Below, piece by piece: positions 1-11,457 of a DNA stretch of 64,000 nt (position 1 is the stretch's first letter; each line of letters opens with the position of its first letter). Source of the stretch: Bigelowiella natans CCMP2755 (lineage: Eukaryota; Cercozoa; Chlorarachniophyceae); NCBI GenBank assembly GCA_000320545.1, contig ADNK01003027.1, positions 1-64,000 on the forward strand. The letters run 5' to 3'. Position numbers and translations under genes: made by a program. The notes under the pieces are model-generated. The model was not told where the DNA came from, made no database searches, and saw only the letters and a list, made by a program, of their open reading frames with translations.

Positions 1-51
<51 letters not shown>

Positions 52-119
52 TCTCTCTCTCACTCTCTCTCTCTCTCTCTCTCTCGCTCGCTCGCTAGAT
101 ATATAAATAAAAAAAAAAT

Positions 120-150
<31 letters not shown>

Positions 151-162
151 ATATATAAATAA

Positions 163-237
<75 letters not shown>

Positions 238-265
238 TTATATATATTGTATATAAATATTGTAT
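1..265. repeat. Simple-repeat cluster (TC/CA, then A-rich and TA)
   Basis: A TC dinucleotide array with short CA interruptions fills about 1-92. It is followed by A-rich DNA and a long TA array at about 170-230. No coding signal is seen. The stretch from 266 to about 572 has no gene I can support and probably holds the 5' region of the next gene. Confidence 0.95.
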
Positions 266-572
266 ATAAATATTATTTTTATATCAGTGGAGTATCTCAA
301 TTGTTTCCAATTTTCGGATCATATCAAGAACGAGGTAGGTAGCTTGTGGAAAAGGATGAATAATAATAGGTTGATGGTGTTGCTCTTCGTGATGTGGTGA
401 GAGAAATCAATTCATATCAAGTAGAGAAATGGGGATTTATGGCTGCTGTAGAGTAGTCTGTTTTTAGGTGTTTTGTTTTTGCTTTAATAATGAGTTTTTA
501 GTCGAATGACTATTGTCTTGAGCAGCAGCTGTAGTTGTGTGTAGTAGTTGTAGCAAGAGCAGGATCATAAGT

Positions 573-1309
573 ATGAATGGTTATGATGTTTCTCCTACTG
601 CCCGACATTATCAGAACGTTCCTGGAATCATTGTATTGCACGATAAGTGGGGCATTACTCCTGACATAATTCACTGTGCTCGATTCTTGAAGTCACATGG
701 ATACACCGTTTATGTACCTGATCTGTACCGAGGGAAACGACCGTTCAGTCACAAGGATGCAGATGATATGATGCAGCGCTTCGACTTGCAATTGGCTTAC
801 GCTGACATTGATGCTGCTGTGAGATACGTAATGATAATATGTGCATATAGTCGTATTTATGAGGAGGAGATTTGTAGTAGTAGTAGTAGAAGAAGAAGTA
901 GCATCATTGTTGATGTCAGATGTTGTTTATTTAGCCTATAAGACCTAGCTAGATGTAGTAATATGCCATGCTACCTGAATCACCCTATATGAGCATCCAT
1001 CCTATCTATTCATCACATCATCATCATCTTCGTTATCACTATCACCCTCTACTACTACTATCGTGGTCATCATAAATGATGTATATATTATTACCTCTGG
1101 TACTACTACTACCACTACTATCAGATGAGAATCAACAGTCCTTTCCGTAGCGTTGGATGTTTAGGGGTGGGCACGCTTGGGACACATATAGCTCTTGCTG
1201 CACATGCAGAATTTCGTCGTCCCGACGAGAATTTTGACGGTAGTAATAATAATCGGTAGTGGTTGATAGTTGTAATAGATATCAGAATCATGACAATGGA
1301 GCAATAGAT

Positions 1310-1373
<64 letters not shown>

Positions 1374-1680
1374 GAAGAGAGAGAGTAATTGGCACTTCTA
1401 GTACTAGAGTAGTATTACTGAGTTGATGCTACTACTACTACTACTACTACTAGGCCTTGTTGTCGTTGGATGCGGTGCCCCAATGGGGTCAAAAGCCTCC
1501 TCTGAGTCGTGGAGAGTACATCGTATCAAGTACCCCCTGCAATGCCATTTCTCCCAAACAGATTCTCTCTTCAACCATCACGATCAAATATACCAGAAAT
1601 CTCGCAATTATCTTGCTCAAAGACATGCAAAAATAAGGAGCGGGGGAAGGAGGAAGAGGAGAACCCATAATCATCTTAGC

Positions 1681-1718
<38 letters not shown>

Positions 1719-1904
1719 CAGCAGCAGCAGCAGCTCATCAAATAGCTTGCTGATGGAACGAAGAAGGCAATTTGAACAGTACTTGGATAAGCATCATACA
1801 GGATCATCATCAAATAAGGACAATGCAGATCTCTACGTGTATCCAGGTAGCTAGAGTAGGCCAATGATGATGATGATGATGATGATGAGGATGAGGAGTG
1901 CGAT

Positions 1905-1937
<33 letters not shown>

Positions 1938-2432
1938 TATATTGCCCCAAACATGTGTAGTCAGTGAACAACAACCAATAATGTCATCATCGATCTCCTT
2001 CTTCTTCTTCTTCTTCTTCTTCTTCTTCTTCGTCTATCTGTTGTTCTCTCCCCTCCCCCAGAAACAGACTATGGTTTCTTGCAGGCAGGTGCATGGTACG
2101 CGAAGAACAGAGGTACTACTAGTAGTAGTAGTAGTGGCAACACTGATAGTAAAAAGTAGTCAAAACTGATCGGTTATAATGGACAAAGACTCGCTCAAAG
2201 TACTGTTTGCAGCTGCATCATCATCATCGTCATCACGACTATTATTATTATTATTATTATTATTATTATCATTATTATTTTATTAGAAATGTTGGGCCTG
2301 GAGAACAGCAGCAGCAGCAGCATCAGAAGACTTGTATGGGATAGGATTCTGTCGTTTTTCAGACGTACATGCAAACCTGATGTTGATCTAAGGCCAAAGG
2401 AAGAACACCACCAGAGATATGTATGCACTTAA
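573..2432 (+). CDS. Dienelactone hydrolase-like protein, 5 exons
   Basis: Exons 573-827, 1125-1239, 1454-1846, 2062-2112 and 2287-2432 join in phase to 320 codons including the stop. The alpha/beta-hydrolase order is visible: GIIVLHDKWG, then YVPDLYRGKRPF, then the elbow-like VGCLGVG with Cys97, then PLQCHFSQTD with Asp160, and a C-terminal helix WDRILSFFRR. The family normally uses a Cys-Asp-His triad; the usual histidine in the GxxHGF region is replaced here (TDYGF, Tyr258). A Ser-rich insert at about residues 195-215 comes from a TAG/AGC repeat. The frame stays open upstream to about 537, so an extra 5' exon is possible. Family proteins act on ester or lactone substrates in the cytosol; the substrate here is unknown. 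It runs co-directionally into the next gene about 230 bp away. Confidence 0.75.
1317..1384. repeat. GA/AG dinucleotide array
   Basis: An AG array lies in intron 2 of the dienelactone-hydrolase-like gene. It is followed by a short CTA array that runs up to the acceptor at 1453. Confidence 0.95.
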
Positions 2433-2446
2433 CTATTATATGCGTG

Positions 2447-2478
<32 letters not shown>

Positions 2479-2666
2479 ATATTATGATGTGTAGAAGGAG
2501 GAGGATGAATAATGACTCCTCGATCACTCGTTTTAAAACTTGCTGTTGTTGTTGTTGTTCTTCTTCTTATATGATAAATTGATGATGACGATGACATCCT
2601 CTGAGCAACACCACCATCACCAGCATATACATCACCACATATATCACCACTATATAGAGGGACGAG

Positions 2667-4505
2667 ATGGAACTCACTGTACAAGCTTTAGAGTATGAGG
2701 GTGCTATTCCTCGTATACCGTTCATAAAGGCCAAGGTGCTTCTAGTTCCTTCTCCTCCTCCTTTTACCACTTAATAGCTTTGTAAAAAAAGAAAAGATGA
2801 TGGTGGTGGTAGCTGTCGGTGATATAGTGAGTGATAATATCATCTATCTATCTATCTATCTATCACAGGTAGACCAACTAACGTATGTGGATCCTGATAT
2901 GCCAAGATTGGGCAAAACTGAGAAGAAAGATCTAGAACAAAGAAATATTCTCAAACTGGTATGCACCCCCTCCTCCTCCTCCTCATCATCATCATCATCC
3001 ATCATATGCAGCAGCAGCAGCAGCAGTAGATATTAAATAGGAGAAGCAATCAAACTAACAATATGATGATGAGTTATAGGTAGGTAGGTAGGTAGTAGTA
3101 GTAGTGGAACTAAAACATATGATGGTGGTGGTGATGGTGATGATGGTGGATGCAAGGGGGGGGGGGCGACAAGAAGCTTCCGACAAGAAGCTTTCTCCTC
3201 TCACCATCATCATCATCATGATATTATTATTATTATCATTGAGATAGTGGTTGTTACTCACTCACAATGCTTTCTCCTTCCCATCCTTCTTCTTCTCAGA
3301 AAGACACAAACATCGAGGAAAAACTGGCAAGTCTCTACACACTTGGACATGAAAGAGTGTATGGATGATGAGAATGCTGATGCTGCTGCTGCTGATGATG
3401 ATGATGATAGAGAAATGAGTAGTGTCTACTACTTTCTTGTTAGAAGCATCTCCACCACATGCTATTGCTCCTGTGCAGAAGGCTTTAATATTATAATCAC
3501 TGCGAAAGTAGGCTATTATTATAGGAAATCTTATCTGTCATTCATATTATGAGGAGAAACCTACTATTGCTTGTTTGTTTGCCGCTCGAGAAATGAAATA
3601 CTTAATCCTATTGTTATTATATTACTACGTATTATTTTGTTGTAAACGGGATCATTGTATTCGATGCTGATGTATTTACGATATAACCTATCAGATTTAC
3701 CAACATTTTCCAGCGCTTAACCTTGCAAAGATACAGGAAGAAGCGCTTTCGCAAGTCTCTTAGAAGAAAGGAGTATAAACGGGTAGTAGTACTATCTTGA
3801 CAGTACTAGCAGTAGAAGTAACAGTAAAACTATGTTGTCGCAAGCAAGAAGTTATCTACAGAACACGCTCAAAATAATAACGTGACCAACACTGTTAATA
3901 TTTGTGATGATGATGATTCAGGCTAAAAAGGCAAACCCAAAGCTGATAAAATCTAGAAAGATTTATTGGGAAAGTGACGCTGCATTAGAGGAGGCATATG
4001 AGGCTGATCCGGTATGATATTAAGATGCAAATGATGATCATGATGATGATGGTAATGATGCTAATTGCTGTCTGCAGTGATTATTCGACAAGATTAAACC
4101 GATGTTATATCAGGCAGAGACTCTTATGTTTGTTCTCTGAAAAGTTATCTTTATCTAATGTGGTGTTAAAATACAAAACAAATGTTCTTCTCACATATAC
4201 TACTATCAATCCTCTTTATATCCATTCATCAGAATGATCAAGGATATGTCCTTCACCATCCAGACTTTATGGATACAGATATAGCCCCCTCGATCAAGAG
4301 AGTACTCTCTCCATCAACGAGACGTATGTCTAATCGAAAGATCCTGTTTGGTGATGGACTACGACCGTTCACGCATAAACCACTTACAGCTCATGAAAGA
4401 AGACGCCGTGCAAACTTACTTCACGCTGCACGCCCACCTTCCAAAAAACCCAAACGTAAGCTTCCACCTCCCCCGCAGAAGCTGCCAGATAGTCCTTCGA
4501 GGTAG
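2667..4505 (+). CDS. Unrecognised basic protein, 6 exons
   Basis: Exons 2667-2735, 2869-2958, 3300-3356, 3714-3782, 3922-4011 and 4233-4505 are all phase 0 and sum to 216 codons with the stop. The start ATG at 2667 opens MELTVQALEYEGAIPRIPF. The middle is strongly basic (RYRKKRFRKSLRRKEYKR), and the last exon holds a Pro/Lys-rich tail (PPSKKPKRKLPPPPQKLP) ending at TAG. I do not recognise a family. The basic clusters could bind nucleic acid or act as a nuclear or nucleolar signal, but that is inference. Frame would also allow the first exon to be spliced to the gene upstream, so a longer read-through form cannot be excluded. The intron after the fourth exon begins with a GTAGTAGTA repeat. Confidence 0.6.
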
Positions 4506-4735
4506 AAGTAGCAAGTATGTGATGCGTGCATTATCCGATGTAAAAATAACAGCATCTATTTCACAGAATTCTGTGTGCACGAAGTTCGTGAATGACTCAT
4601 CGCAGCGAAAAGCACATTTGCTAACATTTATTGAGTGCTAATAATAATATACAGCGAGCAGCATCTGGACAACGCTACACTAGAATCGCCCAGTTGCCTG
4701 CATGCTGTGTTCAATGACATGATGCATGCACACAT

Positions 4736-4832
4736 GAGACGGGCTAGCGGGTGGAATGAGGTGATTAAATCTTTTCAATTGCACTGTCATCCTCATGTGT
4801 CTGTGCAATGCTGCGGCTTCAGCGCTTTTGTC
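4736..4832 (+). repeat. Dispersed repeat family, copy A
   Basis: This copy shares an ordered set of words with the copy at 17627: GAGACGG, ATTAAAT, TTTTCAATTG, GTCATCCT, GTGCAATGC and GCGGCTNCAGCGCT. It carries small indels. Confidence 0.7.
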
Positions 4833-5335
4833 ATGGCATAGCTACTCATTCATGTCACTGCATGTGTCTCTTTTGTGCATGCAAAAGCATTCATGTCGAT
4901 CACCACATCTAGACATGCATGCTGTGCACATGGCGTGCAGTACGCAATTTTGTTCGGTCATCGTCAAGCGTTTGTTTTTGTCTCGCAAACCCTGTCTAGC
5001 TGTCATGATCGCTTCCAATTGATTGGGCATTCTCAGTTGATGTTGTGCGTGTTCCGGGCAGCTAAGCAAGTCTAGCTAGCTAGAGGTGGGTCAACATCAT
5101 GCATCTTTGATCACTGCTCTAGTGCTGTCATGTGTGACAGTGAGCATCGTCTTCCTCATACCTGGAATCATTGGGCATCATGCACCGCACGCTAGCACGG
5201 TCGGCATGGCGCTATCCAGATTCACATGATGATGCACACAGCAATGTGATGCACATTTGTCATCACATCACGTTGTCCACAATCTCATGCACACATGCAT
5301 AGTTATCACATTGCTAGATTGCCACACATTGATCA

Positions 5336-5381
5336 AGGTGACAATTGAACAAATTTGATTTGTTCATTGCATCCGTCTCAC
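5336..5381 (-). repeat. Dispersed repeat family, partial copy B
   Basis: On the minus strand it reads GAGACGGATGCAATGAA, then a TTTGTTCAATTGTCACC segment. This matches the first half of the family unit. Confidence 0.6.
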
Positions 5382-5861
5382 ATGCACATTCACATGCACT
5401 AGCACATCTAGTACACGTGTGTGTGTGTGTGTGTGTGCAACACCAGAAACACCACTGCTCTGCGCTGTGGCCATGCTAGCATGTCTGGATGTTGTTTGAA
5501 TGATCGACAACAAAAAAAAATGAGCACACAGTGATGACAATTCATCACGCACATCCTGACCCCATGCATGTTCATCATGTGCATGCATGCTCATCAGTTA
5601 ATGTCCAGATGTGCATGTTAGGTGCCTAGCTGGAAGGCATAAGCGGCGTGACTCGTGCCATGATTCTCCATTGCTGTTGCCACATGAGCATGCGTGCGAA
5701 CAATGCTACAAGGTCAATGCGTACACGTCAGCCTGTGACGGTCCTCTCAAGAACATGCTTGCGGATGTAGATGACAAAATATAACTAGAATAATGAATAA
5801 CAAATAATGACACATTGCATTACATGCATGTCTATGCTACAACACGCTAGCTGTAATATAT

Positions 5862-5865
<4 letters not shown>

Positions 5866-5917
<52 letters not shown>
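5866..5917. repeat. TA dinucleotide array
   Basis: Pure TA repeat of about 50 bp, directly abutting dispersed-repeat copy C. Confidence 0.95.
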
Positions 5918-5920
<3 letters not shown>

Positions 5921-5992
5921 GCCGCTGCATTGCACAGCTACATTAGGATGACCATTGAAACAATTTAAACATTTCATTACATCCGTCTCATA
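5918..5992 (-). repeat. Dispersed repeat family, copy C
   Basis: Read on the minus strand, this 74-bp stretch matches 17627-17704 with only a few substitutions, including GGTCATCCTNATGTAGC and TGTGCAATGCAGCGGC. It is the clearest inverted pair of the family in the window. Confidence 0.85.
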
Positions 5993-6258
5993 TATTAATG
6001 TGATTAAGAATACATAGAAACTTATTTGTTATAATACGTGTGCACAATATCAGGAATCATTGCGTGTGGTGCTACAAAAAGCTGAAGTGGATAGCATATC
6101 GAATGGCGAGAGTGCTATTTGTTAACAACCTAGAGATCTAAAATTCATCATCCAACCTAAAGACCTAACATTCACCATCCCTGATGATAATTTGCTGTCG
6201 TTGAGACATCAATAATCTTTGTGCCGCAACCCTAATAAACAACTCGTTCCTTCTCTCC

Positions 6259-8135
6259 TCAATCTATTTGAAGAACTATGCCAGATTTTGCTGCAGGGGA
6301 ACGACAACTCTTCGTGTTTTTGATGGCAGCAGCAGCCGCAACGGTAGCAGCATCACCCCCCCCAGAGAAGTATGAGGTGCTTCTTTTAATGTTGGATCCT
6401 ACCTCAGGTTGATTGGCGCTCAGGTTTGGATGTATTCGTGCAAATTCATACCCCTGAGGTCGGTCAGTGGTAGGAATGAAAAGCATTTAAATGGTGTTGA
6501 TGTAAGCATATAATAATAACAACATATATTGATGACAAAGTACAACATGCTGGTATTTGTTTTATAAAATTGTTATCATGCATTAACATAGGTAACATCT
6601 CATCTACAACACTATTCACTATATATTGCATCGGTGGATTGATATGGCACAACACTACTACTACTACTACTACTACTACTAATACTTTAGAAATGAAGGA
6701 CAGTCGTATCTTGTTTTCTTCTTCCTCAGTAAAAGCAAAAGGGTCGTCAGCCTCATCTTTATTATTTTCCTCATTGTTCTTGTTTTTCTCTTGATCTTTT
6801 TCTCCTTCTGCATTGCTGCTCTTGTTCTTATTATTAACAATTCGTAAGCACACAACAGCTCCCCCAGATCCAGAGAACTTAGCCGCCATTCCGAAGTTCT
6901 TGGCCAAGGACACCAGCTCTATATTTCTACACCCCACACACCACAATTTACACAATAACAAATCGTCTTAACATTCGCACAGCACGGGTAGTATCTGAAA
7001 GAAGAAGAAGACATTTCATATTACACACACAAACACTGCCTCACCGTTCCCCTACGACGCCATCCCCATACATTTTCCTCCTTAGAGCAAAGTTTTTTTG
7101 CATTAGCCCTGCTAGATCTTCTGGGGTGTTATCTGCAACAAGGGCCTTCTTGGCCTCATCAGCAAATGATGCAACTTCTTTCATACCATCTACAATCAAC
7201 TTTTCTCCCTTTATCCATCGCTGCTTTGCGGTACTAGAAGAAGAAGAAAAAGAAGAAAAAAGGAGGAGGAAAAAGAAGAATCACATATCCATCAGACACT
7301 ACTCTGACTTACTCTATTATTGTCACTACCATCATGATCATCATCATCACCATCATCATCACCATTACCTGTGCACTTTGCCACTTTCTTCTGCAACAGT
7401 CGTGTTCCAAGCTAAGTACCTTAGAATTAGCATGATGATGGATCATGGGTAGTGAGAAGTGAGGAAAGTGCTTTTGTATGGATCTTCTTGGCTAACAGCT
7501 GCTCCTGATTCATAATGACGATAAGGGATAATATAGTGGTACTTTTCATATTATTATTATTATTACATTGTTGGAAGTAGCTTGGGGTCTATAGGTGTAT
7601 AATCTCCGTGACCCTGAGTCTTTATAAGCTTGGAATCGAAGTTCATGTGCACCAAACCACCGTAAACCTGACATTAGTTTAAGTATTATCTTCAAAAGTA
7701 TATTTGAATTTATGCTGCATCGTATTGATGGCGCTCTGCTCACTTTACCATCATTATATATCGGACAAATATGCAATAAAACAATGGGAAATAGCATCTG
7801 TTTAGATATTCTCACAAAGGCCCAATCTCAACATAGGTTGTAGCTATTTATCATCATCATCATCATTATTATTGGTTATGTTATCATATACAGTAGTAGC
7901 AGTAGATATTGATATACGGCACAACGAATGAACGAAGAAGAAGAGGCGAGATAGGTATTATTTCTAGAAGCAGCACCTGGATTACACGGTCTTGGAGACC
8001 TGCATTGATTCCCAACTCATTTACCTGATTAGATATGAAAAGTGTGTGTGCAGCAAAAAAGTCTAGCAGGCTAGCAGTACCAGTCTACATCAATCTCACT
8101 ATGTGCTATGTTATAATCATAATCACCACCATCAC

Positions 8136-8168
<33 letters not shown>

Positions 8169-8267
8169 ACGACTACTACACCTCTATATCAAGGATCTTC
8201 TGCGGTAGAGCTTCCTTCTTCAGTTTCAAGTCCAATAACGTCAATCCATAGAACCGCATTAGCCCTG

Positions 8268-8301
<34 letters not shown>

Positions 8302-8660
8302 CGGTTGTTGTTGTTGTTGTTGTTGGTGGTGGTGGTGCTGTTGTTGCGAGAACCATAATAAGACTACACTACTACTTCCTTAGATCATCATCACCATCAC
8401 GTTGAAAAAACTCTTCAATTGACTGATAGATCCATTATGGCGTGTGTCACATTGTCATCGATAGTAGGATTTAAGAAGAAGTGTGCTAATAATCTGAATG
8501 ATATACTACCTTTAAATGCTGCGGTGATGATAGCAGAGGACCCAGCCAGACCAACCATACGAGGAATGGTAGTTGAGTAAGACATTGTGAAATTGCCGCT
8601 CACCTCTACCTGCTCAGTGGAGATAATAGCATACACGCACACGCTGCTTTCAAATTGGGG

Positions 8661-8710
<50 letters not shown>

Positions 8711-8846
8711 TTCGTGCAGCAGTACACAAACGCTTATTACATCGGAGAAAATGATGATGATGATGATGATGATGACGACGATGATGATATTATTAAAGTC
8801 CTGTGCAAGTCTGTGATGAGTCATGGATTATCATCAAGTAGTAGTT

Positions 8847-8879
<33 letters not shown>

Positions 8880-9225
8880 CCCCAGCATCCTTGCACAACT
8901 GTTTGAACATTCTGCAGGTAGCCTAATTATGTACAGAAGAAGAAAGAAGAAGATGATGAAAAATCAAGACAGATACGGCCACAAGCACCCAAACACTGAT
9001 TTCACATCCTCATCACCACCACCTTCTCTTCCTCTTACTACTACTACTACTTCTACTACCAAAATACTACTACTATTAGTACTGGTAAGCACCTTGAGCA
9101 ACCTTAGACCCCCGTAGTAGCCATTCTGATCAGTGTGCCCTGCCAAGTGCTCGAGAGAGGAAAAGCTTGAAGGGTCAAATTCTGGATGTGCTACTAGAAC
9201 AAGCCGTCGGCTGTGATGATGAAGA

Positions 9226-9282
<57 letters not shown>

Positions 9283-9623
9283 GGAAGTGGGGAGGATTGA
9301 ATCATTTGCTGCTGGTGCTACTGCTACTGGTAGTGGTGGTGGTTGTATGTGGATTTACCACTACTTTCTTCTACTATTACTTGTTCTACTACTACTACCT
9401 TGGCCTCAACGTGACCTCTGCATGGAAGTTACGAATGGATAACGATAATGTTTTACCACCAAATCCATCGGATGGATTTCCCATCACCCCTTTCACAATA
9501 AAGAAGTAGTAGTAGTAGTAGTAGTAGTAGTGTCATAAAGCAACAAAATCAATGACGCAAAGGAAAGATGATAATAATTACATCTATTTACATAAAATAT
9601 ATATATGTAGTACTAAAAGGTGG

Positions 9624-9668
<45 letters not shown>

Positions 9669-9745
9669 TAGTACCGATCCTAGCACACACTCTTGAAACT
9701 ACTTTGGGTGGAAGCTTATTTAAGTGCTCATCAAGAACCTAAATA

Positions 9746-9794
<49 letters not shown>

Positions 9795-11420
9795 CAGCAG
9801 CAGCAAGTTAGGAGAATATGAAGCATTGCTTTCAACTCAGGACTATATATCAACCATTGCTTTTCACATCAACAACAACTCAGGACTATATATCAACCAT
9901 TGCTTGCAACATCAACAACAACTCAGGACTATATATCAACCATTGCTTTTCACATCAACAACAACTCAGGACTATATATCAACCATTGCTTGCAACATCA
10001 ACAACAACTCAGGACTATATATCAACCATTGCTTGCAACATCAACAACAACTCAGGACTATATATCAACCATTGCTTGCAACATCAACAATATAATAACC
10101 ATGCTAAAGTGAGTGAGTGTTTCCTTCCATTGTGCAAGATCAGCTATATCAAATCTTCCTATAAGGGGTGCCCCTCGAAGTTGAATCTTTTTCTCTTTCA
10201 CCAACCACCCCATCATCCCTCCTGTTTCAACCAAATCGTTGGAATTAATAATAATAATAACAATGATGATAATGATGATAATGATGATAATGCTGAGTGA
10301 GATGGAAGAAATGGGAGCGACAATGGAGGGGTGGGGCTTGTTGGTGCCGCCTCCTTCTATTATCGACTGCATTGATAGAAGATTGAATAGTAGCTGGTAC
10401 GGAGAGAAAACAACAGCAGCAATAATGATAGATAACAGTGATGATGAAGATAGTTGTTAATAGTGTTGATTACCAATGCTGTCAGCATGAGGATTAGTGC
10501 CAGGTGGTGCTTTGCTCTTGTGTTCCTTGTCGTCCTCTTCTCCATTGTAATCGCTACTTGCACCAATTTGTGATCCAAAACTACGAATGTGCTTCAAAAC
10601 CACCTGCTTTCACAGCCGTCATCGTCGTTATTATTATGATTATAGGAGCACCAACATTAACACCAACATCAGCAACGTGCAGAGCAATAATTCTTCCATA
10701 GCTCCATCATACTAACACATCTACTACTATTACTACTACTACTACTACCACTACTTCAGGAAGGACATGACAGACTGAAGAGCTTCATGGATCATGAGGT
10801 ACTCAATAAAACTATGCTACTATTCAACAACTCTTTCATCCTCCTCACCCTTGATCTAAGCGCATAGAATGCAGGGCAAGCAAAACGAGATGTCGTTTGG
10901 TTATGAAGTGGTTTCTCTAGAAGCTTTATGACTAATCCGCTTGATTCCTCAACCTGTAAATATGAGTGAAAGTAATTTAATTACGTGATATATTAAGTGG
11001 TCAGTGATGATGATGATGATGACGGATTTATAGATTGTTTACTACAGGGATAATAATACTAACTACTTGCGATGGTGTTGGTAGTGTATGATTACTGACT
11101 TTAATATTTTATGCATGCATGCTTGTGTGTGTGTGTGTGTGTGTGTGTGTGCCGTCTGTAGAAGAAGTACCACCACCACTTCCACTACCAAGCAGAAGCA
11201 GGGGAAGAGTATTGGTGATAGATTTGATCATTGCTAAGGCGTCATTATCATGTACAGCAGCCATCATCAGGTGGTATTGCTGTTTAGACGACGACTACGG
11301 TAAATAGGCAGAAACACCTCTACAATTCCACGCTTGGACACCTATAGTATTGGTAAGAGTAGTAGTTATTATTATTATTATTAGTAGGAAGTCTTATTCG
11401 TAACATCGTCATCTCATCAC

Positions 11421-11457
<37 letters not shown>

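Larger units (their letters stand above)
4506..6258. other. Gene-poor block A with dispersed repeats
   Basis: I see no exon with coding character here. The sequence is rich in TGCATGC and CTAGCTAG words and nearly free of the trinucleotide arrays that crowd the genes. It holds three copies of a dispersed repeat (listed separately), a short GT array at 5416-5438 and a TA array at 5866-5917. Confidence 0.7.

Noticed and set aside
1864-2169. Open frames that are mostly Met, Ile, Phe or Leu runs
   Set aside because: These are translations of ATG, ATC, TTC or CTA arrays lying in introns. The same applies to many similar frames across the window.
9841-10090. CRISPR array
   Set aside because: The units are directly tandem with no unique spacers, and the DNA is eukaryotic.
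9724-10300. Overlapping open frames of 70-160 codons over the TATATATCAACC repeat
   Set aside because: They are made by the 43-bp minisatellite, which reads similarly in all three frames. The phase-checked gene lies on the opposite strand.
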